A stretch of DNA of 64,000 bases from Azovibrio restrictus (GCA_029255605.1 JANLJF010000016.1:39834-103833), one strand, 5' to 3'; positions 19,301 to 30,405 are shown, numbered from the stretch's first letter. Numbers and translations: made by a program. Notes: generated from the letters alone by a model not told the origin.

Positions 19301-19334
19301 AGAATAAGCCCCGGTATATACCGGGGCTTATTCT
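19301..19334. terminator. Bidirectional terminator AGAATAAGCCCCGGTATATACCGGGGCTTATTCT
   Basis: Perfect palindrome between convergent genes. Confidence 0.9.
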
Positions 19335-19355
19335 TTTGTATCAGTAAGCTAAAAA

Positions 19356-20972
19356 CTATTCAGCGTTTACCATCACTTTTGGTGCGGCAGCACGTATCTC
19401 ATCATTAGCCTGATCTGCATATTTTTCGAAGTTTTTAACGAACAGCTGAGCCAGTTCGTTAGCTTTCTTATCGTATGCTTCTTTATCAGTCCATGTATCA
19501 CGTGGGTTCAGTATCTCTGCAGGTACGCCTGGCACAGCCTGCGGAACCAGTACGCCAAATGTCGGGTGTGCTTCAAAGGCTACATTTTTCAGGTCGCCAT
19601 TCATAGCAGCTGTGATCATAGCGCGTGTATACTTCAGGCTCATACGGCTACCGGTACCATAAGCACCGCCGCTCCAGCCTGTGTTTATCAGCCATACGTT
19701 CACATCGCTGTGCTCTTCCAGTTTTTTACCCAGCAGTTCTGCATATTTGGTAGGGTGCAATGGCAGGAATACGCGGCCAAAGCAAGCAGAGAAAGTGGTT
19801 TGTGGTTCTGTAACACCCACCTCAGTACCGGCCACTTTTGCCGTGTAACCGCTGATGAAGTGGTACATAGCCTGGCCTTTGGTCAGCTTGCTGATAGGAG
19901 GCAGGATACCGAATGCATCACAAGTAAGGAAGAATATGTTTTTAGGATCGCCAGCGTAAGATGGTTCCTTAGCATTATCTATATGATAGATAGGGTAAGC
20001 AGCACGTGTATTTTCAGTGATGCTGCCATCTGCATAATCTACCGTTTTAGTGCCGGGGAAGAACTTGATGTTTTCCAGCAGCGCGTTTGGCTTAATAGCA
20101 TTGAAAATTTGTGGTTCTTTTTCGGCGCTCAGATCTATACATTTTGCATAGCAGCCACCTTCAAAGTTGAATACGGAACCATCTGCCCAGCCATGCTCAT
20201 CATCACCTATCAGTGCGCGGTGAGGATCTGCAGACAGGGTAGTTTTACCCGTACCTGAAAGACCGAAGAACAAGGCAACATCACCGTCTTTGCCTTCGTT
20301 GGCAGAGCAGTGCATGCTCAGTACTTTATGATCGTGCGGCAGTACAAAGTTCAGTACGCCGAAGATACCTTTCTTCATCTCGCCTGTATAAGCAGAACCG
20401 CCTATCAGGATGACTTTACGTGTAAAGTTTACGATAGTGAAGTTTCCCTGGCGTGTGCCGTCCACAGCAGGATCGGCCAGGAAGCTTGGTGCCTGCAGGA
20501 TGAGCCAATCAGGCGTTAATGTTTCAATTTCCTGTGCAGTAGGGCGCAGAAACAGGTCGTTGCAGAACAGGTTGGCCCATGGTGTTTCATTCACCACGCG
20601 GATGTTCAGGCGATATTTAGGATCGGCGCAGGCATATGCATCACGTATCCATACTTCTTTGCCACCCAGGTATGCTGCTACCTTATCATACAGTTTGTCG
20701 AAAGCCTCAGGAGAGAAAGGAATGTTCACATCGCCCCAATCTACACTGTGTTCCGTTATTGCATCTTTCACTGTGAATTTGTCTTTAGGAGAGCGGCCGG
20801 TGAATTTCCCGGTGTTAACGCAAAGAGCCCCTCTGTCGTTCAGTTCGCCTTGTCCCAGTTCTAAGGTTTTTTGTGTGAGCTCTTCGGGAGAGAGATTCCA
20901 GTGAGCTATGGCAACATTCAGGCCCATGTCGGCCAGATTAGCCGATGGGTTTTTCTTACCAAATTCCTGCAT
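19356..20972 (-). CDS. pckA: Phosphoenolpyruvate carboxykinase (ATP)
   Basis: FFGLSGTGKTTLSADPHRALIGDDEHGW kinase motif; GRSPKDKF. Confidence 0.97.
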   Translation of the reverse strand: MQEFGKKNPSANLADMGLNVAIAHWNLSPEELTQKTLELGQGELNDRGALCVNTGKFTGRSPKDKFTVKDAITEHSVDWGDVNIPFSPEAFDKLYDKVAAYLGGKEVWIRDAYACADPKYRLNIRVVNETPWANLFCNDLFLRPTAQEIETLTPDWLILQAPSFLADPAVDGTRQGNFTIVNFTRKVILIGGSAYTGEMKKGIFGVLNFVLPHDHKVLSMHCSANEGKDGDVALFFGLSGTGKTTLSADPHRALIGDDEHGWADGSVFNFEGGCYAKCIDLSAEKEPQIFNAIKPNALLENIKFFPGTKTVDYADGSITENTRAAYPIYHIDNAKEPSYAGDPKNIFFLTCDAFGILPPISKLTKGQAMYHFISGYTAKVAGTEVGVTEPQTTFSACFGRVFLPLHPTKYAELLGKKLEEHSDVNVWLINTGWSGGAYGTGSRMSLKYTRAMITAAMNGDLKNVAFEAHPTFGVLVPQAVPGVPAEILNPRDTWTDKEAYDKKANELAQLFVKNFEKYADQANDEIRAAAPKVMVNAE

Positions 20973-21196
20973 AAAATTTTCGTTTGTTACAAAAAGTTAG
21001 ACGGCAAAAGTACTACATAAAAGTTTTTTCGACTATTAATTTTCGCCAACGGTATAGTGTTTTTGAAAAATAAATGCAAACACCTGACGGGCATTTAATA
21101 TTTTAATAATATCACGTAGTATGGTAAAACTAATGCCATAAATCACAGAAAGGTCTCAAAAAAATAATATTTCCTTTTTTTTGAACTTTAAACAAG

Positions 21197-21204
21197 TATC
21201 TTTG
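21197..21204 (+). promoter_or_regulatory. Bacteroidetes-type -7 box TATCTTTG upstream of atpB
   Basis: Matches TAnnTTTG; 23 bp upstream of the atpB ATG. Confidence 0.55.
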
Positions 21205-21226
21205 CGCAAAATTTCAGGGCTGCGTA

Positions 21227-22405
21227 ATGAGTTTAAGACGTCTCTTTTCCTTTATAGTATTGACTTTCGCGCTGTTGAGCGCTCCTGTTTTTACATATGC
21301 ACAGCATGAAGAAAACCACGAATCTGCATCCGTTGCTGAGGGCGAAACCGCCCATGCAGCACATGGTGAAGAAAAAAAAGGTGGTTTTAATGCTTCTGAA
21401 GTAATATTCGGCCACATTGGCGATTCTCACTACTGGCACTTCTTTGATGTGAACGACCACCCGGTGAGCCTTTCTCTGCCGGTTATCATATACCATCCTG
21501 AAAAAGGACTGGAAGTATTTTCTGCTTCAAAATTTCACCATGGCCACGAAAGCTATAACGGCTACCACCTGGAGCATGGCATGAAAGAAAAGATCGTTTC
21601 TGAAGATGGTGCCAAAATCATCGACTTCTCTATAACTAAGAATGTGGTTTCCATGATCATATCGGTAGTACTGCTACTGGTGATCATGCTGAATGTAGCT
21701 AAGAAATACAAAAAGAACGGCACGATGGTAGCGCCTACCGGTTTCCAGAATGCACTGGAGCCTGTGCTGACATTTGTACGTGATGAAGTAGCTAAACCTA
21801 ACCTGGGCAAAAAATATATGCGCTACATGCCGCTGCTGCTTACGGTGTTCTTCTTTATATGGATAAACAACCTGCTGGGCTTGCTGCCGGGCGGTGCCAA
21901 CTTTACCGGTAACATAGCGGTAACAGCTTGCCTGGCTATCGTTTCTTTCCTGGTAATGATATTCAGCGGCAACAAGCATTTCTGGGGTCACCTTTTCAAC
22001 CCTCCGGGCGTACCGCTGGGTGTAAAATTCCTGCTGGTACCTATCGAAATCATTTCACTATTCATTAAACCAATAGCGCTGATGATACGTCTTTTTGCCA
22101 ATATACTGGCGGGGCACATCGTTATTTTGAGCGTTATATCAATGATATTTATATTTGCAGGCCTGAGTAAAGTGGCCGGCTGGGGTTTTGTACCCGTATC
22201 TATGGCATTTACCATCTTCATGTTCTTCCTGGAACTGCTGGTGGCTGCCATACAAGCCTTCATCTTTACCAACCTGACAGCGGTATTTATAGGACAGGCA
22301 GTAGAAGAGGGCCACGATCATGATCATGTACATGAAGAGTATCATGCACACAATCCTGAAACCGGCCAGGATTACAATGTAAGTAAACAAGAAATCATTG
22401 CTTAA
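21227..22405 (+). CDS. atpB: F0F1 ATP synthase subunit a
   Basis: MRYMPLLLTVFFFIWINNLLGLLPGGANFTGNIAVT…IKPIALMIRLFANILAGHIV. Confidence 0.95.
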   Translation: MSLRRLFSFIVLTFALLSAPVFTYAQHEENHESASVAEGETAHAAHGEEKKGGFNASEVIFGHIGDSHYWHFFDVNDHPVSLSLPVIIYHPEKGLEVFSASKFHHGHESYNGYHLEHGMKEKIVSEDGAKIIDFSITKNVVSMIISVVLLLVIMLNVAKKYKKNGTMVAPTGFQNALEPVLTFVRDEVAKPNLGKKYMRYMPLLLTVFFFIWINNLLGLLPGGANFTGNIAVTACLAIVSFLVMIFSGNKHFWGHLFNPPGVPLGVKFLLVPIEIISLFIKPIALMIRLFANILAGHIVILSVISMIFIFAGLSKVAGWGFVPVSMAFTIFMFFLELLVAAIQAFIFTNLTAVFIGQAVEEGHDHDHVHEEYHAHNPETGQDYNVSKQEIIA

Positions 22406-22417
22406 TTCGTTTTTTAA

Positions 22418-22687
<270 letters not shown>

Positions 22688-22839
22688 TTGTACCAAGAAA
22701 TTAACTGCACTCAACGCACAGGGCCGCGGGTGCAGTTATTTTTAAATTTTGATTAAAAGCTTGTTTTGATTTTCAAAGGTTTGCAAAACGAGCAGAAAAG
22801 AAACCCCAATAATAAAGAGCATACATAAATCAACATAAC

Positions 22840-23334
22840 ATGGATTTGTTAACCCCGGAACTCGGTTTGTTTGTATGGACGCTGCTGGCGTTCCTGATAG
22901 TTTTTGTTATCCTGCGCAAATTTGCCTGGAAACCAATACTGAAAGCACTGCACGAGCGTGAAACAGGTATAGCAGACTCGATAGCTGCTGCAGAGCGTGT
23001 GAAGAAAGAAATGGGCGCGATGCAGGCTGAAAATGAGCGCATCATGATGGAAGCCCGTGCAGAGCGTGCACAACTGCTGAAAGAAGCTAAAGAAACAAGG
23101 GATAGCATCATCAACAAAGCGAAAGAAGAGACAAAAGCTATCACCGATAAAATGGTAGCCGATGCACAGCAACAGATACAGCAACAAAAAATGGCTGCGC
23201 TTACAGAAGTGAAAAACGAAATAGGCAAGCTGGCTGTAGAAGTAGCTGAAAAAGTGATACGCAAGCAACTGTCTACGGCTGATAGCCAGAATGACTATGC
23301 TAAGATGCTGGCTGACGAAATCAGCATGAACTAA
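22840..23334 (+). CDS. atpF: F0F1 ATP synthase subunit b
   Basis: MDLLTPELGLFVWTLLAFLIVFVILRKFAWKPILKALHERE…. Confidence 0.95.
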   Translation: MDLLTPELGLFVWTLLAFLIVFVILRKFAWKPILKALHERETGIADSIAAAERVKKEMGAMQAENERIMMEARAERAQLLKEAKETRDSIINKAKEETKAITDKMVADAQQQIQQQKMAALTEVKNEIGKLAVEVAEKVIRKQLSTADSQNDYAKMLADEISMN

Positions 23335-23339
23335 ACAAA

Positions 23340-23442
23340 GCCCCTCCCAACCTCCCCCAAGGGGAGGCGGAAAGAGCTTGAAAAAAACAGTAACAATAAA
23401 AGATACTCCTCCCTCTCCTTTGGAGAGGGTTGGGGTGAGGCC
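23340..23442. repeat. Bacteroidetes-type G/C-run intergenic inverted repeat (CCCCTCCCAACCTCCCCCAAGGGGAGG…CCTCTCCTTTGGAGAGGGTTGGGGTGAGG)
   Basis: Two imperfectly complementary arms, each with its own inner hairpin, between atpF and atpH. Confidence 0.75.
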
Positions 23443-23450
23443 AATAAAAT

Positions 23451-24020
23451 ATGCAAAATCCTCGTCTCGCTTCACGTTATGCCAAATCGCTGCTGGATCT
23501 TGCTGTAGAGCAAAATACAGTAGATACTACCCTGCAGGACATACAACTGCTGGATAGCATCAGCCGCCAGAGCCGCGATTTTACGAACATGCTGCGCAGC
23601 CCGATCATAAAATCGGATAAAAAGAAGAGCATACTGGATGCTGTAGTGGGCGATAAACTGAACCCGCTGGCAAAAGCATTCATTACCCTGCTGGTAAATA
23701 AAGGCCGTGAGGCCAACTTGCCGGAGATAGCTACTGCCTTTATAACACAGTATAAAGAAATGAAGAACATCAAAACCGTGAAGCTGACAACAGCCACACC
23801 GGTGAGCGATGTAGTGAAAGAAGCGATCGTTAAAAAGATAACAGCTTCGCTGAACGGTGCACAGATAGAAGTGAAAGAAGAAGTGAACCCGGACATCATA
23901 GGTGGCTTTGTACTGCAAATGGATGATAAACTGATAGATGCCAGTGTGCGCCGTGACCTGAATGATGTAAGAGACCAGTTTACTAAAAATATCTACATCA
24001 GCCAGATATTTGGTAACTAA
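23451..24020 (+). CDS. atpH: F0F1 ATP synthase subunit delta
   Basis: NPRLASRYAKSLLDLAVEQN…VNPDIIGGFVLQMDDKLIDASVRRDL. Confidence 0.95.
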   Translation: MQNPRLASRYAKSLLDLAVEQNTVDTTLQDIQLLDSISRQSRDFTNMLRSPIIKSDKKKSILDAVVGDKLNPLAKAFITLLVNKGREANLPEIATAFITQYKEMKNIKTVKLTTATPVSDVVKEAIVKKITASLNGAQIEVKEEVNPDIIGGFVLQMDDKLIDASVRRDLNDVRDQFTKNIYISQIFGN

Positions 24021-24081
24021 GCTGAACTATGAAAACCAACAGAAATTTAGAAACTAGTATTTATTTATAAAATAGAAAGTC

Positions 24082-25662
24082 ATGGTTGAGATCAAACCGG
24101 ATGAAATATCGGCGATTTTGCGCCAGCAGTTAACCAACTTCAACGCTTCTGCTAACCTGGAAGAAGTAGGTACCGTATTGCAAGTAGGTGACGGTATTGC
24201 CCGCGTTTACGGCCTGAACAGCGTACGTCAGGGTGAACTGGTAGCTTTTGAAAACGGTGTAAAAGCGATAGCGCTGAACCTGGAAGAAGACAACGTGGGT
24301 GTGGTATTGATGGGTGAAAGCGGTGATATTAAAGAAGGTGCACAAGTGCGCCGTACCGGCCAGATCGCCTCTATCAAAGTAGGTGAAGGCATGGTAGGCC
24401 GTGTAGTAAATACACTGGGTGAGCCAATAGATGGTAAAGGCCCCCTGACCGGTGAACTGTATGAAATGCCACTGGAGCGTAAAGCGCCCGGCGTTATCTT
24501 CCGCGAGCCGGTAAAAGAACCCCTGCAAACAGGTTTGAAAGCGGTAGATGCGATGATACCCATCGGCCGTGGACAGCGTGAGCTGGTAATCGGTGACCGT
24601 CAGACAGGTAAAACTGCCATCTGCCTGGATACCATCATCAATCAAAAAGAATTTTACGAAGCAGGTAAACCTGTTTACTGTATATACGTAGCGATAGGCC
24701 AGAAGGCATCTACCATCGCCGGTGTGATGAAAACACTGGAAGAGAATGGTGCTATGGCATATACTACCATCGTAGCTGCACCTGCTGCCGACCCGGCTCC
24801 ACTGCAGTTCTACGCACCATTTGCCGGTGCGGCGATAGGTGAGTTCTTCCGTGATACGGGACGTCCTGCACTGGTAGTTTATGATGACCTGTCGAAACAA
24901 GCGGTGGCTTACCGTGAGGTATCCCTGCTGCTGCGTCGCCCTCCGGGCCGCGAGGCTTACCCCGGTGACGTATTCTACCTGCACAGCCGCCTGCTGGAGC
25001 GTGCAGCGAAAGTTATCAATAACGATGAGATCGCTAAGACGATGAATGACCTGCCGGATAGCATCAAACACCTGGTAAAAGGTGGTGGATCGCTGACAGC
25101 ATTGCCTATCATCGAAACACAAGCGGGTGACGTATCTGCATACATCCCAACGAACGTGATCTCTATCACCGACGGCCAGATATTCCTTGAGTCAAACCTG
25201 TTCCTGTCAGGCATCCGTCCTGCCATCAACGTAGGTATCTCGGTAAGCCGTGTGGGTGGTAGCGCACAGATCAAATCGATGAAGAAAGTAGCCGGTACCC
25301 TGAAGCTGGACCAGGCCCTGTATCGTGAGATGGAGGCGTTCTCTAAATTTGGTGGTGACCTGGATGCCGCTACGAAAGTAGTACTGGATAAAGGTAGCCG
25401 TAACGTGGAAATCCTGAAACAACCACAGTTTGCACCATATAGCGTTGAAAAACAGGTAGCCATCATCTACCTGGGTACCAACAACCTGATACGCGAAGTG
25501 CCTGTGAAAAATGTAAAGGCTTTTGAAGAAGCATTCATACGTGATATGGAGCTGAAAATGCCTGACCTGTTGGCTGAGTTCAAAAAAGGTAACCTGCCTG
25601 AAGACGGACTGGCTAAGATGGTAAAAATGGCACAAGACCTGATACCACAGTTCAAAAACTAA
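24082..25662 (+). CDS. atpA: F0F1 ATP synthase subunit alpha
   Basis: [41 protein letters not shown]. Confidence 0.98.
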   Translation: MVEIKPDEISAILRQQLTNFNASANLEEVGTVLQVGDGIARVYGLNSVRQGELVAFENGVKAIALNLEEDNVGVVLMGESGDIKEGAQVRRTGQIASIKVGEGMVGRVVNTLGEPIDGKGPLTGELYEMPLERKAPGVIFREPVKEPLQTGLKAVDAMIPIGRGQRELVIGDRQTGKTAICLDTIINQKEFYEAGKPVYCIYVAIGQKASTIAGVMKTLEENGAMAYTTIVAAPAADPAPLQFYAPFAGAAIGEFFRDTGRPALVVYDDLSKQAVAYREVSLLLRRPPGREAYPGDVFYLHSRLLERAAKVINNDEIAKTMNDLPDSIKHLVKGGGSLTALPIIETQAGDVSAYIPTNVISITDGQIFLESNLFLSGIRPAINVGISVSRVGGSAQIKSMKKVAGTLKLDQALYREMEAFSKFGGDLDAATKVVLDKGSRNVEILKQPQFAPYSVEKQVAIIYLGTNNLIREVPVKNVKAFEEAFIRDMELKMPDLLAEFKKGNLPEDGLAKMVKMAQDLIPQFKN

Positions 25663-25683
25663 GATTAGTAATACTACTGATAG

Positions 25684-25710
25684 AAAGCCCCGCTGCAAGC
25701 GGGGCTTTTT
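25684..25710 (+). terminator. Rho-independent terminator after atpA (AAAGCCCCGCTGCAAGCGGGGCTTTTT)
   Basis: GC stem plus T-run. Confidence 0.9.
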
Positions 25711-25835
25711 GTTTAGGACCCAATCCGGTATAAATTTTTCAGCCACTAAGAGGAGTAAGGTCACAATTAATTAAAGATGATTTTGCACGGGTGTTGACGG
25801 GATTGCATAATATCGCTGCTTAAACGTTTCCTGAT

Positions 25836-26276
25836 ATGGATAACATCATTATCCGCCATGCAGTAGCTGCCGATGGCACGTCTGTTTACAGGCTGCTTTC
25901 GCAACTGACTGAGCGTGTGAACAATGCTGTATTGTTTGATGAGCTGTTTGAGTCGGCAGTAGATTTTCCCAACACCATATACTTAGTGGCGGAAGACAAC
26001 GGCAATATCGTAGGATTCATCAGCTGTCATGGGCAGATACTGCTGCACCATATGGGCTGGGCATACGAGATACAGGAAATGTTTGTAGAAGAGGCTTATC
26101 GCAGTAAAGGTGTAGGCAAACGGTTGCTGAAACACTTGGAAAGCATGCTGGAAAACATAGACTATGATGTGATAGAGGTGACATCGAGCCACAAACGCGA
26201 AGGGGCACATGCATTTTACCAGGCCAATGGCTATGAGCATACGCACCGAAAGTTTACCAAGAAGAAAATGCGATAA
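25836..26276 (+). CDS. GNAT family N-acetyltransferase
   Basis: IIRHAVAADGTSVYRLLSQL…EMFVEEAYRSKGVGKRLLKHLE. Confidence 0.9.
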   Translation: MDNIIIRHAVAADGTSVYRLLSQLTERVNNAVLFDELFESAVDFPNTIYLVAEDNGNIVGFISCHGQILLHHMGWAYEIQEMFVEEAYRSKGVGKRLLKHLESMLENIDYDVIEVTSSHKREGAHAFYQANGYEHTHRKFTKKKMR

Positions 26277-26291
26277 GTATTCAGTCTTGAA

Positions 26292-26717
26292 CTATTGATA
26301 AGCCTTGATGTATTTCATCATTATTTGCCCGCGCGCTGCGCTTATCTGATAATAATCGTGAAATATGGTATCCGTATCGAAATGAAAACCGAGGATGTAT
26401 GTATATGCACTATCACCTTTGCGAAGCAGCGGTTTAAAATGTTCGCCGCCATGCGGTAACCTGATAGTACTGTTAGCGAGGTTGTTGCCCCAGATGGCTT
26501 CCACATCATACGTGCCATTGATACTGCTATCCGTAGCTATAACAGATACGGAAAACATATGGCCATTCAGTTTATCTTCAGCAATATCCATACTATCAGC
26601 AGCTACTATAGTGCCGGTAGCGGGAGCTTTGTGTTTAATCGCAGTTTCCGTATCTGTAGGTGCACTATTAGTGCAGGCACCGGCAAGTAGCAATAAAGGG
26701 AGCAGGTATTTTATCAT
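26292..26717 (-). CDS. Small lipoprotein, unknown function
   Basis: MIKYLLPLLLLAGACTNS lipobox. Confidence 0.6.
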   Translation of the reverse strand: MIKYLLPLLLLAGACTNSAPTDTETAIKHKAPATGTIVAADSMDIAEDKLNGHMFSVSVIATDSSINGTYDVEAIWGNNLANSTIRLPHGGEHFKPLLRKGDSAYTYILGFHFDTDTIFHDYYQISAARGQIMMKYIKAYQ

Positions 26718-26821
26718 GCGGCTGCAAAATACTACCTGCCTATTAAAATACCATGCAGATATACTGCCGTATGCCCGTAAACCCGTATTTTTAAGCGTTA
26801 TAAAAATCCCTTTATAGAAAA

Positions 26822-28912
26822 ATGAAAAAGTGGAAACTACCTGTTATGGCAATGATAGGAGCACAAGTGTTTGTTACCGCGTGTAGCAACGACGCAAGTA
26901 CAGGCAACAAAACACAAGCCGATAGTACGGCAACGCCTGTAGCAGCATACGATACCAATTTTAATGTAGAGGCAGAAGCATTTGCCGATATACAAGTGCT
27001 GCGCTACCAGGTGCCGGGCTGGGATGGCCTGAGCCTGCAGCAAAAGCAACTGTCTTACTACCTGTATGAAGCCGCGCTTTGTGGCCGTGATATCATTTAC
27101 GACCAGAAGAGTAAATACGGCATACTGTTGCGCAAAACACTGGAAGCTGTATACACTACCTACAATGGCAGCAAAGAAGGTGCAGACTGGAAGAAGTTTG
27201 AAGAATACTGTGGCCGTTTCTGGTTTAGCAGCGGCAACCACCATCACTATAGCAATGAGAAATTCCTGCCGGAATGCAAGTATGAATACTTTGCGGAACT
27301 GGTAAAGAACAGCGACCAATCGCTGCTGCCGAAAGAACAGGGCGAAACGGTAGAGGCATTCCTGACACGCATCAAACCGCTTATCTACGACCCGAAAGTA
27401 GAACCTAAAGTGGTAGACCTGCGCCCGAATGTTGACAACGTGGTGAACTCTTCCAACAACTTCTACGAAGGTGTAACACAGAAGGAAGTAGAAGCATTCT
27501 ATTCAAAGTTTGATACCAAAGGCAATGCACCATCGTGGGGCCTGAACAGCAAACTGATGAAAGAGAATGGCCAGATAGTTGAGAAGACATGGAAAGTGGG
27601 CGGCATGTACAGCGCATCTATCGAAAAAATAGTAGGCTGGCTGGAGAAAGCAGTAACCGTTGCTGAGAACGACCAGCAAAAGAAAGCGCTGCAACTGCTG
27701 ATACAATATTATCGTACAGGCGACCTGAAAACATTTGATGAGTACAGCATAGCATGGGCAAATGATGTAAACTCCCGCATAGATGTAGTGAATGGCTTTA
27801 TAGAAGTGTACCTGGACGCGATAGGCAAGAAAGGCAGCTTTGAAAGTGTAGTATCTATGAAAGATATGGAAGCTACCAAGCGCATTAAGGCGATAGCCGA
27901 CCAGGCGCAATGGTTTGAAGACAACTCTCCACTAATGCCCGAGCATAAGAAGAAAAGCGTAAAAGGGATTACGGCTAAAGCCATCACGGTGATAGTAGAA
28001 AGCGGTGATGCGGCACCAAGCACGCCGATAGGCGTGAACCTGCCGAATGCCGACTGGATACGCAAAGAGCATGGTTCAAAATCGGTATCGCTGAGCAACA
28101 TAATACACTCATACAATGTAGCCAGTGCCAAAGGTGGTGTGCTGGATGAATTTGCTGTGAATGATACGGTGAAAGCCCGTGCGCGTAAATACGGCAACCT
28201 GGCATCTGACCTGCATACAGATATGCACGAGTGTATAGGCCACGCATCAGGGCAAATAAACCCCGGAGTAGAAACAACGGATAAGACGCTGAAAAACTAT
28301 GCATCTTGCCTGGAAGAAGCACGTGCTGACCTGGTGGGCCTGTACTATGCTATAGACCCTAAACTGACGGAGATAGGTGTAGCTCCTAGCAAAGAAGTAG
28401 GTATGGCTGAATATGACAGCTATATGATGAATGGCCTGATGACCCAGCTGACACGCCTGAAACCGGGAGAGCAACTGGAAGAAGCACATATGCGCAACCG
28501 CGCACTGAATGCACGCTGGGCTTATGAAAAAGGTAAGAAAGACAATGTAGTAGAGTTTGTAAAGAAAGACGGTAAAACTTATGTACGCGTTAATGATTAC
28601 GAAAAACTGCGCGATCTGTTTGGCCAACTGCTGAAAGAGATACAACGCATAAAATCGGAAGGCGACTATGCTGCAGGTAAGGCATTGGTAGAAACATACG
28701 GCGTGAAAGTAGATCCTGTATTGCACAAAGAAGTGCTGGAGCGATATGCCAAGCTGAATGTGAAACCGTACCGTGGTTTTATACAGCCACGCCTGGTGCC
28801 TGTAATGGATGGCGACAAGATAACCGATGTGAAAGTAGAATACCCTGAAAGCTTTTACCAGCAAATGGTAGAGTATGCTAAGAAGTATAGCTACCTGCCG
28901 GTGAAGAACTAA
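26822..28912 (+). CDS. Dipeptidyl-peptidase III (M49 family), lipoprotein-like N-terminus
   Basis: HEXXGH zinc motif: DMHECIGHASGQI; downstream EEARADLVGLYY. Confidence 0.93.
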   Translation: MKKWKLPVMAMIGAQVFVTACSNDASTGNKTQADSTATPVAAYDTNFNVEAEAFADIQVLRYQVPGWDGLSLQQKQLSYYLYEAALCGRDIIYDQKSKYGILLRKTLEAVYTTYNGSKEGADWKKFEEYCGRFWFSSGNHHHYSNEKFLPECKYEYFAELVKNSDQSLLPKEQGETVEAFLTRIKPLIYDPKVEPKVVDLRPNVDNVVNSSNNFYEGVTQKEVEAFYSKFDTKGNAPSWGLNSKLMKENGQIVEKTWKVGGMYSASIEKIVGWLEKAVTVAENDQQKKALQLLIQYYRTGDLKTFDEYSIAWANDVNSRIDVVNGFIEVYLDAIGKKGSFESVVSMKDMEATKRIKAIADQAQWFEDNSPLMPEHKKKSVKGITAKAITVIVESGDAAPSTPIGVNLPNADWIRKEHGSKSVSLSNIIHSYNVASAKGGVLDEFAVNDTVKARARKYGNLASDLHTDMHECIGHASGQINPGVETTDKTLKNYASCLEEARADLVGLYYAIDPKLTEIGVAPSKEVGMAEYDSYMMNGLMTQLTRLKPGEQLEEAHMRNRALNARWAYEKGKKDNVVEFVKKDGKTYVRVNDYEKLRDLFGQLLKEIQRIKSEGDYAAGKALVETYGVKVDPVLHKEVLERYAKLNVKPYRGFIQPRLVPVMDGDKITDVKVEYPESFYQQMVEYAKKYSYLPVKN

Positions 28913-28930
28913 GCTTGTAGTATTTCAAAT

Positions 28931-28960
28931 AAAAAGCCCCGCAGTTTGCGGGGCTTTTTT
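28931..28960. terminator. Bidirectional terminator AAAAAGCCCCGCAGTTTGCGGGGCTTTTTT
   Basis: Seen directly between convergent genes. Confidence 0.9.
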
Positions 28961-28966
28961 GTGTGT

Positions 28967-30403
28967 TTAGAAACTTGTTACTTTACCTTTAACAATAGTG
29001 ATACCGTCATACATATTCTTGTTGTGTATTCTGAATATCACCGGCTTGTCCTGGAATCTTGCAGGCTGGGCAGATAGCTTATTGATCACGTTTATAATCT
29101 TTTTGTCAATCTGTTTTTTTGTATCCTCAGGTATTTTGGTAGCCGTATGGTAAGCATCGAAGCCGTTAAAGTCGTAGTACACAATCTTTCCGCTCTTGTC
29201 TAGTACAAAGTTGAATATTCCAAGATTATAATTATCGTCAGGCAACTTTATAAGATCTTCTTTTATTTCATTAATAACTGCCTGCTTAATACTACTGGAA
29301 GATAGCGTGCCTATGGTGTTAAAACCCGTTAATGCGTTCAGGCTGCCATTCTCATCAATTTCATACTCCTGGTATATTTTATCGCCGTTCATTGCAACAG
29401 GTATGGGCGACCGGCTTGTAATTTTCATTGTTTCTTCGCCGTTGGTTGGATCAAATACTACAGTAGTGTCGTCTGGGTATGACCGCATTGTAAATACGTT
29501 GCCTTTGAAAGTGACTTTATTTCCGTTTACAGTTCTTTTATCGTCAGAAAAGGCATTTTTAGAAAAGCACAATACACATACAAGCGTAATGGGTAGTGCC
29601 AATAGCATTTTGCTTTTAGATAAAGCAGAAGAGTTCCTGGTTAGCATAAGGATACGTTTTTTTATGGGTGAACGATTGAAGGAATGTGAAAGGGCAGGGG
29701 CTGTGCCAAGCATGGTTTGTTCTATAAGGAATTGTCCATAGGCTTTTGGGTCTTTATCAACCGCGGCATCTGCCTGGTATTCATGTACAGTCAGTAACCT
29801 GTTATAGTACACATATACCAAGGGGTGAAACCAGAATACCACTTTGGCTAGCTGCATAAACATTAAGTCAATAAAGTGCATGGCATGGCCATGTTGTTCT
29901 TCATGGTGCAGTATCATTTTTAATTGTTCTTCGCTATAGTCCTTCTTGCTGCTGATGAACACCATGCGGAAGGCAGAGAACGGGCTGTGCGCTTTGCCGG
30001 TTTCTACGATGCTCCATACGCCATCTTTCGATTTGTAGCCCCTTTGGTACATACGTACCAGTGTAGCTATTTCTTTAATCAGCAAAAACAAGCTGATAAC
30101 TACACCAGAAATGTATAGTATGATGAGCCATTGCTGCCAATCCATCGCTACAGGGTTATCTGCAGTGCTTATAATGTTGCTTTTTACAGTTGCGGCGCCT
30201 TCTACAACCGGCCGGCTGATGCCGGTACTGTAAACAATAGAATCACCACGCCATTCATACAACGGCATAAGGAAGCCAAGAGCAAAGGTGCCCAGCAGGT
30301 AAAACCTGTTGTAGCTGTGATATGATTCCCTGCTCAGAAAGGCATCGAAAGCGATAAGGCAAATGAGCCAGATGGCTGTAGTATTTAAAAGGTAGTATAG
30401 CAT
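28967..30403 (-). CDS. M56 family (BlaR1-like) membrane metallopeptidase
   Basis: ILHHEEQHGHAMHFIDLMFMQLAKVVFWFHPLVYVYYNRLLTVHEYQAD (HExxH). Confidence 0.92.
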   Translation of the reverse strand: MLYYLLNTTAIWLICLIAFDAFLSRESYHSYNRFYLLGTFALGFLMPLYEWRGDSIVYSTGISRPVVEGAATVKSNIISTADNPVAMDWQQWLIILYISGVVISLFLLIKEIATLVRMYQRGYKSKDGVWSIVETGKAHSPFSAFRMVFISSKKDYSEEQLKMILHHEEQHGHAMHFIDLMFMQLAKVVFWFHPLVYVYYNRLLTVHEYQADAAVDKDPKAYGQFLIEQTMLGTAPALSHSFNRSPIKKRILMLTRNSSALSKSKMLLALPITLVCVLCFSKNAFSDDKRTVNGNKVTFKGNVFTMRSYPDDTTVVFDPTNGEETMKITSRSPIPVAMNGDKIYQEYEIDENGSLNALTGFNTIGTLSSSSIKQAVINEIKEDLIKLPDDNYNLGIFNFVLDKSGKIVYYDFNGFDAYHTATKIPEDTKKQIDKKIINVINKLSAQPARFQDKPVIFRIHNKNMYDGITIVKGKVTSF

Positions 30404-30405
30404 AG

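Noticed and set aside
24130-25122. 330-aa minus-strand ORF opposite atpA
   Set aside because: Antisense to an unambiguous, highly conserved atpA; low-complexity Tyr/Phe/Gln/His-rich translation typical of the reverse strand of biased codons.
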